Source: Maritalea sp049801075 (lineage in GTDB: Bacteria; Pseudomonadota; Alphaproteobacteria; Rhizobiales; Devosiaceae). Taken from it: DNA of 64,000 nucleotides. The notes beneath the pieces were generated by a model. The model was not told where the DNA came from. It searched no databases and saw only the letters and a list, made by a program, of their open reading frames with translations. Positions 44,381 to 52,710 of the stretch are shown here, in pieces. A program made the position numbers and the translations under genes. How positions within the stretch are numbered: the first letter of the stretch is position 1; each line of letters starts with the position of its first letter. The stretch covers positions 372,001-436,000 of the forward strand of contig NZ_JBNAGG010000002.1 of the NCBI RefSeq assembly GCF_049801075.1, read 5' to 3'.

Positions 44381-45233
44381 GTGTTAGGATCGACCAATCA
44401 CCCTTCTCGCTTTGCGCGAGGAGGGTTGTTTTTTGTGCTGTGTAAGCTGCAATCACATCTTCGGCCTGTCGCGTTAGCAGCCCAGCCAGAATGATGGTGG
44501 CGCCTGGTTTGGCTTGTTTCACCACTTCGGGGGCCAGTTCAATCAGCGGCCCGGCCAATATATTGGCCATGATGAGATCAAACGGGCCATGTTCGGCAAA
44601 GATCGGATGATCAAACCCATCGGCGGTTTCGGCGATGATCTGGTCCAGCACGTCATTGATTTCAGCATTCTCGATGGTGACCTCAACTGCTTTGGGGTCG
44701 ATGTCGGTCGCGAGAATGTTGAGTTCAGTGCGTTTGGCCGCAGCGATGGCTAGAATCCCGGTGCCGGTGCCTAAATCCAAAATGGCTTCAGGTTTGTTGT
44801 CTTGAAGATACTGGTCTAGCGCCGCGAGACAACCGGACGTCGTTTCATGGTGACCCGTGCCGAAAGCTTGGCCTGCATCAATTTTGATCGGGATAACATT
44901 GTCAGCACTCGGCGCGTCATCATGTGAGCCATGGACAAAAAAGCCGCCTGCTTCAACGGGTTTTAGCCCTTCAAGTGAATGGGCGACCCAGTCTTTTTCA
45001 GGCACAGGTGCCACTTCAAAATCCAGCACATCGCCTAAAACCTCTTTGGCAATGGCGTTAAATTTTTCAATATCGGGTTTTTCATCGCATGTGGCTTCAA
45101 ACACCCAATGTTCGCCGTCTGGCCCCTCATAGGCCACAGCAGAAAGGGCCATATCATCCAATTCGCTAATCGCATCGACCAGCTTATAGGCTTCTTCTTT
45201 TGACAGGGGCACGCTGATTTGGTTAAGCGACAT
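44367..45233 (-). CDS. prmA: Ribosomal protein L11 methyltransferase
   Basis: PrmA trimethylates ribosomal protein L11. The 288-residue protein has an N-terminal substrate-recognition domain and a C-terminal SAM-binding domain with ILDLGTGTGILAIAAAK, ATDIDPKAVEV and the catalytic-site LIMANILAGPLIELAP (the family N-x-L motif). The ATG at 45233 gives MSLNQISVPL; a GTG at 45245 that overlaps the upstream helicase stop (GTGA) is also possible. Either way it is co-transcribed with the helicase, an order common in related genomes. Confidence 0.94.
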   Translation of the reverse strand: MSLNQISVPLSKEEAYKLVDAISELDDMALSAVAYEGPDGEHWVFEATCDEKPDIEKFNAIAKEVLGDVLDFEVAPVPEKDWVAHSLEGLKPVEAGGFFVHGSHDDAPSADNVIPIKIDAGQAFGTGHHETTSGCLAALDQYLQDNKPEAILDLGTGTGILAIAAAKRTELNILATDIDPKAVEVTIENAEINDVLDQIIAETADGFDHPIFAEHGPFDLIMANILAGPLIELAPEVVKQAKPGATIILAGLLTRQAEDVIAAYTAQKTTLLAQSEKGDWSILTLKAE

Positions 45234-45241
45234 GGATGATC

Positions 45242-47584
45242 TCACGGTTTTTGAACAAAGCTTTCCAGCACCTTTTTGCGGCCGACGCTGGGAAAGTCAA
45301 TGCTCAGCTTGTTGCCATCGACAGCGGCAACGGTGCCCTCGCCAAATTTCAGGTGTAGAACCTTATCTCCGGTCTTAAACCGGGAAGAGGATGCAGGGTT
45401 GACGGATCGGGCCACCAACTCGCCTTCAATGGTGGGGCCGCGGTCTTTTCCGCGGCTTTGATGTTGCCGCTGCGCACGTTGCCATCCGGGCGTTTCATAA
45501 ACGCTTTCAAACGGATCGCGGCGGTCGAATTTGGTGGCTTGATCGCGTCCGCCATAATTGATGCCGCCATAGGAGGAGCCTGTGTCTTTGACTTCCACCA
45601 CATCGGCAGGCAATTCATCCAGAAAGCGCGACGGAATGGCGGATTGCCACAAGCCGTGGATGCGTCGGTTTTGGGCGAGGCTCAGCTTGGCGCGTTTGCG
45701 CGCGCGGGTGATGCCCACATAGGCGAGGCGACGTTCTTCCTCCAACCCAGCTTTGCCGGATTCGTCCAAGGCGCGCTGGTGCGGGAATAGGCCTTCTTCC
45801 CAACCGGGCAGAAACACGGTGTCGAATTCCAAGCCTTTGGCCGCGTGCAGGGTCATGATGGACACAGCATCGTCTGCATCGCCGCTATCACGGTCCATTA
45901 CCAGCGAGATATGTTCCAAAAATCCGCCCAGCGTTTCAAACTCTTCCATGGACCGGATGAGTTCTTTCAAGTTTTCCAAACGTCCTGGCGCATCGGCAGA
46001 TTTATCATTCTGCCACATCTGGGTGTAGCCGCTTTCATCCAAAATGGCTTCGGCCACTTCAGAGTGGGGCAGGGTCTGCAATCGCATGGCCCATTCATCA
46101 AATTGGCTCAGAAGGCCGCGCAGGGTAGAGCGCTGCTTCGGCTTTAGCTCATCGGTTTCAACCAGCTCGCGTGTGGCTTGTACCAGCGGCACATTGGCGG
46201 CGCGTGCCGCGTCATGCAGCATAGAGATGGTGGCATTGCCCAAGCCGCGCTTGGGTACGTTTACAATGCGTTCGAAGGCTAAATCATCAGCAGGCTGCGT
46301 GACGATACGCAAATAGGCAAGGGCATCGCGAATCTCTTTGCGTTCGTAGAAACGCGGGCCACCGATGACGCGATAATTCAAGCCAAGCGTGATAAAGCGG
46401 TCTTCAAATTCGCGCATTTGGAATGAGGCGCGGACCAAAATCGCCATTGAATTGAGCTTATGGCCTTGGCGCTGCAATTGCTCAATATCTTCGCCAATAT
46501 TGCGGGCTTCTTCTTCCGAATCCCACACGGAGGTGACCGCAATTGGTTCGCCTTCTTCGCCCACATCGGTTTGCAAGGTTTTGCCCAAGCGATCTTCATT
46601 GTGGGCAATCAAGTGTGAGGCGGCTTTTAGGATTTTTGATGTAGAGCGATAGTTGCGCTCCAAGCGGATCACCTTTGCGCCGGGAAAATCCTGCTCGAAG
46701 CGCAAAATATTGTCTACCTCGGCGCCGCGCCAGCCATAGATGGATTGGTCGTCGTCGCCCACCACGCACACATTGGCGGTTTCGCGATGTTCGTTGGATT
46801 GTGCCAACAGGCGCAACCACAAATATTGCGCGACGTTAGTATCCTGATATTCGTCCACTAATATGTATTTGAAGCGGCGATGAAACTCTGCCAACACGGT
46901 TGGGTTATCTTTAAACAGGCGAATGCCTTCTAGTAGCAAATCGCCGAAATCTGCGGCGTTCAGCACTTTGAGCCGTGCTTGATATTGCTGATAGATTTTC
47001 ACCGCTTTGCCATCGGCGAACACGCCTGCATCGGCGGCAGAAAGTTGGCTGGGTTGCAGGCCTTTGTTTTTCCAACCGTCAATGACGTGGGCCAGTTGGC
47101 GTGCTGGCCAGCGTTTTTCATCTACATTCTCGGCTTGCAGCAATTGCTTGAGCAAGCGGATCTGATCGTCTGTGTCCAGAATGGTGAAATCGGATTTGAG
47201 GCCAACCAGTTCGGCATGACGGCGTAAGATACGGGCGCCAATGGAGTGGAACGTGCCGAGCCAAGGCATGCCTTCAATGGCACCACCCACGAATTTGCCG
47301 ATCCGCTCTTTCATTTCGCGGGCGGCTTTGTTGGTAAAGGTCACCGATAGGATTTCACCCGCCCGCGCACGGCGGGTTGCCAAAATGTGGGCAATGCGTG
47401 TGGTGAGAACGCGGGTTTTGCCTGTGCCTGCACCTGCCAAGACCAGCAAAGGCCCATCCACAGACTCAATCGCATCGCGTTGTTCTGGGTTGAGGCCCTC
47501 TAAATAATTCGGTGTTTGCGCGCCCAATTGAGAAGTGATCGGGCCAGCGCCTAAACCTTGTGGTTTTGCTGGTCTATCGGTCAT
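45242..47584 (-). CDS. uvrD: UvrD/PcrA-type superfamily 1 DNA helicase
   Basis: This 3'-5' helicase acts in excision and mismatch repair and clears RecA or polymerase from DNA. The 780 residues show all SF1 motifs: Q motif LNPEQRDAI, Walker A GAGTGKT, motif Ia SVTFTNKAAREM, motif II ILVDEYQDTN, motif III VVGDDDQSIYGWRGA, motif IV RLERNYRST, motif V VSIMTLHAAKGLEFDTVFLPG and motif VI AYVGITRARK. A C-terminal beta-rich tail (GDKVLHLKFGEGTV) is the RNA polymerase-binding Tudor-like domain of UvrD/PcrA. ATG 47584 (MTDRPAKP) is preferred to an extension of 42 residues. Confidence 0.96.
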   Translation of the reverse strand: MTDRPAKPQGLGAGPITSQLGAQTPNYLEGLNPEQRDAIESVDGPLLVLAGAGTGKTRVLTTRIAHILATRRARAGEILSVTFTNKAAREMKERIGKFVGGAIEGMPWLGTFHSIGARILRRHAELVGLKSDFTILDTDDQIRLLKQLLQAENVDEKRWPARQLAHVIDGWKNKGLQPSQLSAADAGVFADGKAVKIYQQYQARLKVLNAADFGDLLLEGIRLFKDNPTVLAEFHRRFKYILVDEYQDTNVAQYLWLRLLAQSNEHRETANVCVVGDDDQSIYGWRGAEVDNILRFEQDFPGAKVIRLERNYRSTSKILKAASHLIAHNEDRLGKTLQTDVGEEGEPIAVTSVWDSEEEARNIGEDIEQLQRQGHKLNSMAILVRASFQMREFEDRFITLGLNYRVIGGPRFYERKEIRDALAYLRIVTQPADDLAFERIVNVPKRGLGNATISMLHDAARAANVPLVQATRELVETDELKPKQRSTLRGLLSQFDEWAMRLQTLPHSEVAEAILDESGYTQMWQNDKSADAPGRLENLKELIRSMEEFETLGGFLEHISLVMDRDSGDADDAVSIMTLHAAKGLEFDTVFLPGWEEGLFPHQRALDESGKAGLEEERRLAYVGITRARKRAKLSLAQNRRIHGLWQSAIPSRFLDELPADVVEVKDTGSSYGGINYGGRDQATKFDRRDPFESVYETPGWQRAQRQHQSRGKDRGPTIEGELVARSVNPASSSRFKTGDKVLHLKFGEGTVAAVDGNKLSIDFPSVGRKKVLESFVQKP

Positions 47585-47770
47585 TCGGTCCGTTTCGAAT
47601 CTCTTTTTGTTCTTTATAGGGGAGACATACTTTCTTGTATATGTCGAGAAGCAAAAAGCCTTGTGACGCTTGAGCTGTGCAATGTCAAATTTGTGCAACA
47701 AATTTGTCACGCCGCTGTCGTGGCAGCTCCCTAAGCGAATAGCGGACGACTTAAACGCAAGGGGAGACTT

Positions 47771-49945
47771 ATGTCGCTTTTCAAAACAATCAGCCTGGCT
47801 GCGCTTTCAAGTGTAAGCTTAGGGTCCATGGCCGCAATGGCCAGCCCATATTTCGATCGGGTAAACGGCTTTCCAGTGGCGCAAAACGCACCTGAAGCTG
47901 AAGAAACATCATCAGAAATCATCGCTGCAAATGAAGATGGCTCATGGCTTGTATATTCAGACAGTCCAGCTGGTGGCATTGGCTTTATTGGCCTTTCAGA
48001 AGATGGCAGCACCGAAGCCAAAGGCTTTTTGACGTTGGATGGTGAGCCAACGTCCGTCACCGTGATTGGTGAGCATGTATTTGCTGGCGTCAATACATCT
48101 GAGAGCTACACTGCGCCTTCAGGCCATGTGGCTGTAATCAATGCTGCGAGCCAAGAAATTGTGGCCACTTGTGATCTTGGCGGCCAGCCAGATTCAATTG
48201 CTGCATCAAAAGATGGGGCCATGCTTGCTGTGGCCATTGAGAATGAGCGCGACGAAGATTTGAATGATGGCGTGCTCCCGCAAGAGCCTGCCGGCTTTGT
48301 GTCCTTGTTTAAAGTGGCAGAGGGTGCGCTGGATTGTGACAGCCAGATCAAAGTGGATTTGACAGGTTTGGCTGAAGTTGGTGGTTCTGACCCTGAGCCT
48401 GAATTTGTTGATTTCAACATGGCAGGCGAATTGGTTGTGACCATGCAGGAAAACAACCACCTTATTATTCTTGATGGCGCGACAGGCGAGGTGAAAAACC
48501 ACTTCTCCGCAGGCGCTGTTGATTTGGCCAATGTGGACACAGAAGAAGAAATGGCGTTCACCTTTGATGGTACTTTGGACGCTGTTGTGCGCGAGCCAGA
48601 CGCTGTAAAATGGTTGGATAATGACCGCTTCGTTACCGCCAATGAAGGCGATTATGAAGGTGGCTCACGCGGCTTCACCATTTGGAACAAAGACGGTTCA
48701 TTCGTTTGGGATTCAGGCATGAGCGTGGACCATCTGGTCGCGCGTTTGGGCCATTACCCAGAAAAACGCTCAGGCAATAAAGGTTCTGAACCGGAAGGTT
48801 TGGAAGTGGCCAAGTTTGGTGATGACACATTGATCTTTGTGTTGTTGGAGCGCGCTTCTTTGGTGTTGGTTTATAAAGACACAGGCGCTGAGCCTGAGTT
48901 TGTCCAAGCCTTGCCATCAGGCATTGGTCCTGAAGGTGCGGTGGCCATCCCATCTAAAAACTTGCTGGCCACGGCTAACGAAGTTGATTTGCGTGAAGAT
49001 GGTGGCGCTGGTTCGCACGTGATGATTTATGCGCGCAATGCTGAAACACCAGCTTACCCGCAAATCATCTCAGAAATGGACGGCGATCGTCCAATCGGTT
49101 GGACAGCGCTTTCTGGCCTCGTGGCTGATGCAGAAGTTGCCGGCAAGCTTTATGCAGTGAATGACAGCTTCTTGCGGTCGCAGCCTTCAATCTATGAGAT
49201 TGATGCAACCCAATCGCCTGCCAAAATTGTTCGCCGTATCGGAGTGACGCGTGATGGTGCTCCGGCGCAAAAACTGGACCTTGAAGGCATCACTCTTGAT
49301 GGTGACGGCGGTTTCTGGCTTGCCTCTGAAGGCCGGACAGATCGGTTGACCCCGCATGCGCTTTACCATGTGAACAGCAAAGGCGAGATTGAAGAAGAAG
49401 TGCCTTTCCCGGCCGAGTTGCTTGCCGTTGAAAAACGCTTTGGCGCGGAAGGCATCACTGCCGTTGGCGAAGGTGATGAGATGGTGCTTTGGATCGCCAT
49501 TCAGCGCGAATGGGCTGACGACGCCAAAGGCGAAGTGAAGCTTGTTTCTTACACACCTGCCACTGGCGAATGGGGCGCGGTGCGTTACCCGTTGGATCAG
49601 GTTGAAAAAGGCTGGGTTGGCCTTTCTGAAATCACGGCCCATGGCGACATGATCTATGTTGTAGAGCGTGACAATCAGTTGGCTGACAATGCGAAGATCA
49701 AGAAGCTCTACGCTATCTCTATGGACCAAATGCAGGCAGCACCTTTGGGTGGTGAACTGCCATTGGTTAAGAAAACAGAAGTGCATGATTTCTTGCCAGA
49801 GATGAAAGCGTTGAACGGCTTTGTGCTCGACAAGATCGAAAGCTTTGCCATCGACGCGTCAGGCGAAGGGTTTGCGATGACAGACAATGATGGTGTTGAC
49901 GATCACTCAGGTGAAACATTATTCTTCTCCATCGGCAAAATGTAA
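47771..49945 (+). CDS. Secreted phytase-like esterase protein
   Basis: This 724-residue exported protein has a Sec signal peptide (about 1-25, SLFKTISLAALSSVSLGSMAAMA). The N-terminal two thirds read as beta-propeller repeats (EPTSVTVIGEHVFAGVN, GGQPDSIAASKDGAMLAVAIENE, PDAVKWLDNDRFVTANEGDYEGGSRGFTIW). The last part matches the 'esterase-like activity of phytase' domain (KLDLEGITLDGDGGFWLASEG, KIESFAIDASGEGFAMTDNDGVDD). Relatives are periplasmic or surface phosphoesterases of unproven substrate. GGGGAG precedes the ATG by six bases. It stands alone and ends with a strong terminator. Confidence 0.88.
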   Translation: MSLFKTISLAALSSVSLGSMAAMASPYFDRVNGFPVAQNAPEAEETSSEIIAANEDGSWLVYSDSPAGGIGFIGLSEDGSTEAKGFLTLDGEPTSVTVIGEHVFAGVNTSESYTAPSGHVAVINAASQEIVATCDLGGQPDSIAASKDGAMLAVAIENERDEDLNDGVLPQEPAGFVSLFKVAEGALDCDSQIKVDLTGLAEVGGSDPEPEFVDFNMAGELVVTMQENNHLIILDGATGEVKNHFSAGAVDLANVDTEEEMAFTFDGTLDAVVREPDAVKWLDNDRFVTANEGDYEGGSRGFTIWNKDGSFVWDSGMSVDHLVARLGHYPEKRSGNKGSEPEGLEVAKFGDDTLIFVLLERASLVLVYKDTGAEPEFVQALPSGIGPEGAVAIPSKNLLATANEVDLREDGGAGSHVMIYARNAETPAYPQIISEMDGDRPIGWTALSGLVADAEVAGKLYAVNDSFLRSQPSIYEIDATQSPAKIVRRIGVTRDGAPAQKLDLEGITLDGDGGFWLASEGRTDRLTPHALYHVNSKGEIEEEVPFPAELLAVEKRFGAEGITAVGEGDEMVLWIAIQREWADDAKGEVKLVSYTPATGEWGAVRYPLDQVEKGWVGLSEITAHGDMIYVVERDNQLADNAKIKKLYAISMDQMQAAPLGGELPLVKKTEVHDFLPEMKALNGFVLDKIESFAIDASGEGFAMTDNDGVDDHSGETLFFSIGKM

Positions 49946-49969
49946 ATTTTATCAAAATTTGCGCAATGG

Positions 49970-49995
49970 GCCCGGGCGGAAACGCTCGGGCTTTT
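49970..49995 (+). terminator. Terminator of the phytase-like gene
   Basis: GCCCGGGCG (49970-49978) pairs with CGCTCGGGC (49983-49991) around a GAAA tetraloop and is followed by TTTT. It lies 24 bases after the stop. Confidence 0.88.
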
Positions 49996-50039
49996 CTTTA
50001 TGGGAAAAGCGGTTAAATTTGAATCGGTTGGAGGATGTG

Positions 50040-50555
50040 ATGAACCCATTGATTCAAGCTTTGTTGGCGTTTGATGGCAAGCAGGTTGAGCCATTGAAAC
50101 AGGGATTGGCCGCTTCGGAGTCGGGTGAATTTTTGGCACTTGCTGATTATTTTGCCCATGACAATGTGATGTTTCAAACTGGGGCGTCGTGGCTGGTGAA
50201 GGGCGCACTGGAGCGCGGTAAAGAGGTTCCGGCCAATGTGGTCGAAGCCATGTTTGATGCCGCGGATCACTATGCTCATTGGGAACCAAAACTGCACGCG
50301 CTTCAGTCCGTTCAATATTTGGATTTTGAGCACATCAAACGCGAAAAAGTTGCGGCTGCATTGCCTGCGCTCTCAGACGATAAGAAGACATTGGTGCAGG
50401 TTTGGGCGCTGGATGCGGATGTGCGACTTCATATTGAAAATGAGAGTCAATTGAATCGCTTACAGCAAAAGCTCAATATGGCGCTTGAGGCAGGGCCAGC
50501 GTCGCTTAAGGCGCGGGCGCGGCACTTAAAAAATGAATTTAAAGCTTTGGATTGA
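50040..50555 (+). CDS. Conserved hypothetical helical protein
   Basis: I do not recognise this 171-residue protein. The ATG at 50040 is set by GGAGG seven bases upstream and gives MNPLIQALLAFDGKQVEPL. The sequence is almost all helical and acidic/basic mixed, without signal peptide, membrane segment or cysteines. It resembles a short stretch of HEAT-like helices (VVEAMFDAADHYAHWEPKLHALQSV, KLNMALEAGPASLKARARHLKNEF). It is alone between the phytase-like gene (terminated) and an oxidoreductase 65 bases on. A DNA alkylation repair-like or other alpha-solenoid fold is possible but is a guess. Confidence 0.7.
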   Translation: MNPLIQALLAFDGKQVEPLKQGLAASESGEFLALADYFAHDNVMFQTGASWLVKGALERGKEVPANVVEAMFDAADHYAHWEPKLHALQSVQYLDFEHIKREKVAAALPALSDDKKTLVQVWALDADVRLHIENESQLNRLQQKLNMALEAGPASLKARARHLKNEFKALD

Positions 50556-50620
50556 CTTGAATATTTGAATCGCGTGCCCACTTGAACTTGTACGTTACCT
50601 TATTGCCATTGGGGGAAATC

Positions 50621-51598
50621 ATGAAAGCTGCAGTTTGCCGTGCCTATGGGCCAGCCGAAAATGTGAAAATCGAAGAAGTGGACAAACCCACGCCGGGCGC
50701 TGACGAAGTGTTGGTCAAGGTGATGGCAAGCACAGTGGACATCGCCGATGTGCGCATCCGTGCGCTGCGGGTACCGAAAGGGCTGGGCCTTATGACACGG
50801 ATGGCGATGGGGCTGTTTAAGCCGAAATACCCGATTTTCGGTTTGCAATTTTCCGGCATCGTTGAAGAAGTTGGTGCCAATGTGACTGGCTTTGAAGTCG
50901 GGCAGGAAGTTGTTGGCTCCAATGGTTTTCGTCTCGGTGCTCATGCGGAATATATTCTGGCGGGCAAAGAGGGCGCACTGGTGGCCAAGCCGTCAAGCCT
51001 TAGCCATGAAGAAGCTGTTTCCGTGCTCTTTGGTGGCAGCACAGCGATGGGTTATTTTAAAGAAGGTGGCTTGAAGGCTGGTGATGATGTGCTGGTCAAT
51101 GGTGCGTCTGGTGCTGTTGGTGTTGCAGCAGTGCAATTTGCCAAACATATGGGCGCAACGGTGACCGGCGTTTGTTCCGGCAAAAATGTTGACCTGGTCA
51201 AATCACTAGGTGCTGACCATGTGATTGATTACACCAAAGAGGATTTCAAAGCCTCTACCGACAAGTTTGACTTTGTGATGGACAATGTGGGTAATGCCCC
51301 ATTTGCCAAAGTCTCGCATCTGCTCAAAGCGGGCGGCAAAACATTGGTGGTGATCTTTTCGAGCGCGATTGAAATGATCAAAGTGATGACCAATAAACGC
51401 GCAGTGATGCTGACTTCAGACTCTGAAAAAGAAGTGATGGGCAACGAAATGTATGCCCATCTGATGAGCTTGGCAGCGCAGGGCGTGTTGAAACCGATAA
51501 TCGACAGCAGTTTCCCCTTTGAAAAAATCGCCGATGCGCACCGCCTTGTTGATGGCGGCCATAAAGTCGGCGCAGTCGTGGTGCGGGTGGCGGCCTAA
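50621..51598 (+). CDS. Zinc-independent MDR-family NAD(P)-dependent oxidoreductase
   Basis: This is a 325-residue medium-chain dehydrogenase/reductase of the quinone oxidoreductase type. The catalytic domain opens MKAAVCRAYGPAENVKIEEVDKPTPGADEVLVKV. The nucleotide-binding domain holds VLVNGASGAVGVAAVQFAKHMGATVTGVCS, a variant of the AxxGxxG motif seen in NADPH-using members. The zinc-binding cysteines of alcohol dehydrogenases are missing. The ATG at 50621 follows GGGGGA. It converges on the TetR gene with a four-base overlap, so TetR control is possible but not shown. Confidence 0.9.
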   Translation: MKAAVCRAYGPAENVKIEEVDKPTPGADEVLVKVMASTVDIADVRIRALRVPKGLGLMTRMAMGLFKPKYPIFGLQFSGIVEEVGANVTGFEVGQEVVGSNGFRLGAHAEYILAGKEGALVAKPSSLSHEEAVSVLFGGSTAMGYFKEGGLKAGDDVLVNGASGAVGVAAVQFAKHMGATVTGVCSGKNVDLVKSLGADHVIDYTKEDFKASTDKFDFVMDNVGNAPFAKVSHLLKAGGKTLVVIFSSAIEMIKVMTNKRAVMLTSDSEKEVMGNEMYAHLMSLAAQGVLKPIIDSSFPFEKIADAHRLVDGGHKVGAVVVRVAA

Positions 51599-52197
51599 AC
51601 GGCGCCAGCCCAATTCACCACGCCGATCACCAATTGCCGCATGGCGGCATTATAATGCTGTTCATCCGCACCATCGGCAATGGCGCGGGCGGCCTGATCA
51701 AATGCAGCCGACAGCAAATCCGCCGTTGCGTTTAAGTGCGTCGTTGGCGTGCCTTTTTGATCAAAGGCTGCTTTGAGGCCCGCAATCAGCTCTTGCTGCG
51801 CGTTCTCTCCATCGATTTGTGCCATTTCCTCATTGCCCAAAAAGGCAGGGCCCATATCGAGCAGCAGTTTGGTGCGGCCCGGTACCTTCATGGCGCGGAA
51901 ATAGGCTTCGGTGCCATTGATCAGTGAGGCAAGCGGATCATTGATGTCGAGGTCTGCCTTGGCGATCTCTTTGGCAATCTCTTCTGATTCCATCACCAAT
52001 ATAGCGCGCAATAGGTCGGCTTTATCCTTGAAATGGTGGTAAAGCGCGCCCCGCGTCACCTCAGCTTTTTTCACAATAGCCGGGGTGCCCGTTTCTGCGT
52101 AACCCTCTGAAATAAATAGTTTTCGCGCCGCTGCGATCAGCTGCGCACGGGTGGTCTCGGACCGTTCTTTATTCGATCTGCGATTATTTGTTTGCAT
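51595..52197 (-). CDS. TetR-family transcriptional regulator
   Basis: This 200-residue repressor has an N-terminal helix-turn-helix (TRAQLIAAARKLFISEGYAETGTPAIVKKAEVTRGALYHHFKDKADLLRAIL) and a helical ligand-binding domain. ATG 52197 (MQTNNRRSNKERS) is the likely start; the open frame extends 11 codons further but through a palindromic operator. The gene is divergent from a VOC-family gene across two matching palindromes, so it probably represses both itself and that gene. The inducing ligand is unknown. Confidence 0.92.
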   Translation of the reverse strand: MQTNNRRSNKERSETTRAQLIAAARKLFISEGYAETGTPAIVKKAEVTRGALYHHFKDKADLLRAILVMESEEIAKEIAKADLDINDPLASLINGTEAYFRAMKVPGRTKLLLDMGPAFLGNEEMAQIDGENAQQELIAGLKAAFDQKGTPTTHLNATADLLSAAFDQAARAIADGADEQHYNAAMRQLVIGVVNWAGAV

Positions 52198-52214
52198 ACA
52201 TACAGCCTGTATGT
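52198..52214. promoter_or_regulatory. TetR-type operator 1
   Basis: ACATACAG-C-CTGTATGT is a perfect 8+1+8 inverted repeat touching the TetR start codon. It matches operator 2 in all but the innermost pair. Confidence 0.75.
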
Positions 52215-52226
52215 TAATTGAAATAT

Positions 52227-52243
52227 ACATACACAGTGTATGT
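52227..52243. promoter_or_regulatory. TetR-type operator 2
   Basis: ACATACAC-A-GTGTATGT is a perfect 8+1+8 inverted repeat, 29 bases centre-to-centre from operator 1 and 23 bases before the VOC-gene ATG. The shared half-site is ACATACA. Confidence 0.75.
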
Positions 52244-52266
52244 TATTTTTGATTGGGAGAAAAGAG

Positions 52267-52710
52267 ATGAAAACAACTTCATATTATCCAGTGATCATGG
52301 TGGAAGATGTGTCGCAAACGGTGGCGTTTTTCACGCAGCATTTTGGTTTTGTGCCGCGTTTTGAAAGCGATTGGTATGTGCATTTGCAATCCGAGTTGGT
52401 GCCAAGCGTCAATTTGGCCGTGCTACAATATAATCACCCCACCGTGCCGCAAGCTGCGCAAGCGAAAACACAAGGTTTGATCCTCAATTTTGAAGTGGAG
52501 GATGTGGATGCGCAATATGAGCGATTGAAGGAAGCGAAACTGCCGTTGCTGTTGGACATTAAGAGCGAAGATTTTGGCCAGCGTCACTTCATCACGGCAG
52601 ATCCAAATGGCATCATGATTGATGTGATCCAGCCCATTCCACCGAGTGCGGAGTTTGCGGCGCAATATGATGAATCTGCCTTGCCACAAGGTGAGCAAGC
52701 CGCCCTTTAA
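52267..52710 (+). CDS. VOC superfamily (glyoxalase/bleomycin resistance-like) protein
   Basis: This 147-residue small metal-site or binding protein of the vicinal oxygen chelate fold has two beta-alpha-beta modules: YYPVIMVEDVSQTVAFFTQHFGFVPRFESDWYVHLQ and LILNFEVEDVDAQYERLKEAKLPLLLDIKSEDFGQRHFITADPNGIMIDVIQ. Such proteins range from glyoxalase I to antibiotic-binding proteins. The ATG at 52267 has GGGAG upstream. It is divergent from the TetR gene across the twin operators and is the likely regulated target. Its end overlaps the converging CLC gene by four bases. Confidence 0.9.
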   Translation: MKTTSYYPVIMVEDVSQTVAFFTQHFGFVPRFESDWYVHLQSELVPSVNLAVLQYNHPTVPQAAQAKTQGLILNFEVEDVDAQYERLKEAKLPLLLDIKSEDFGQRHFITADPNGIMIDVIQPIPPSAEFAAQYDESALPQGEQAAL

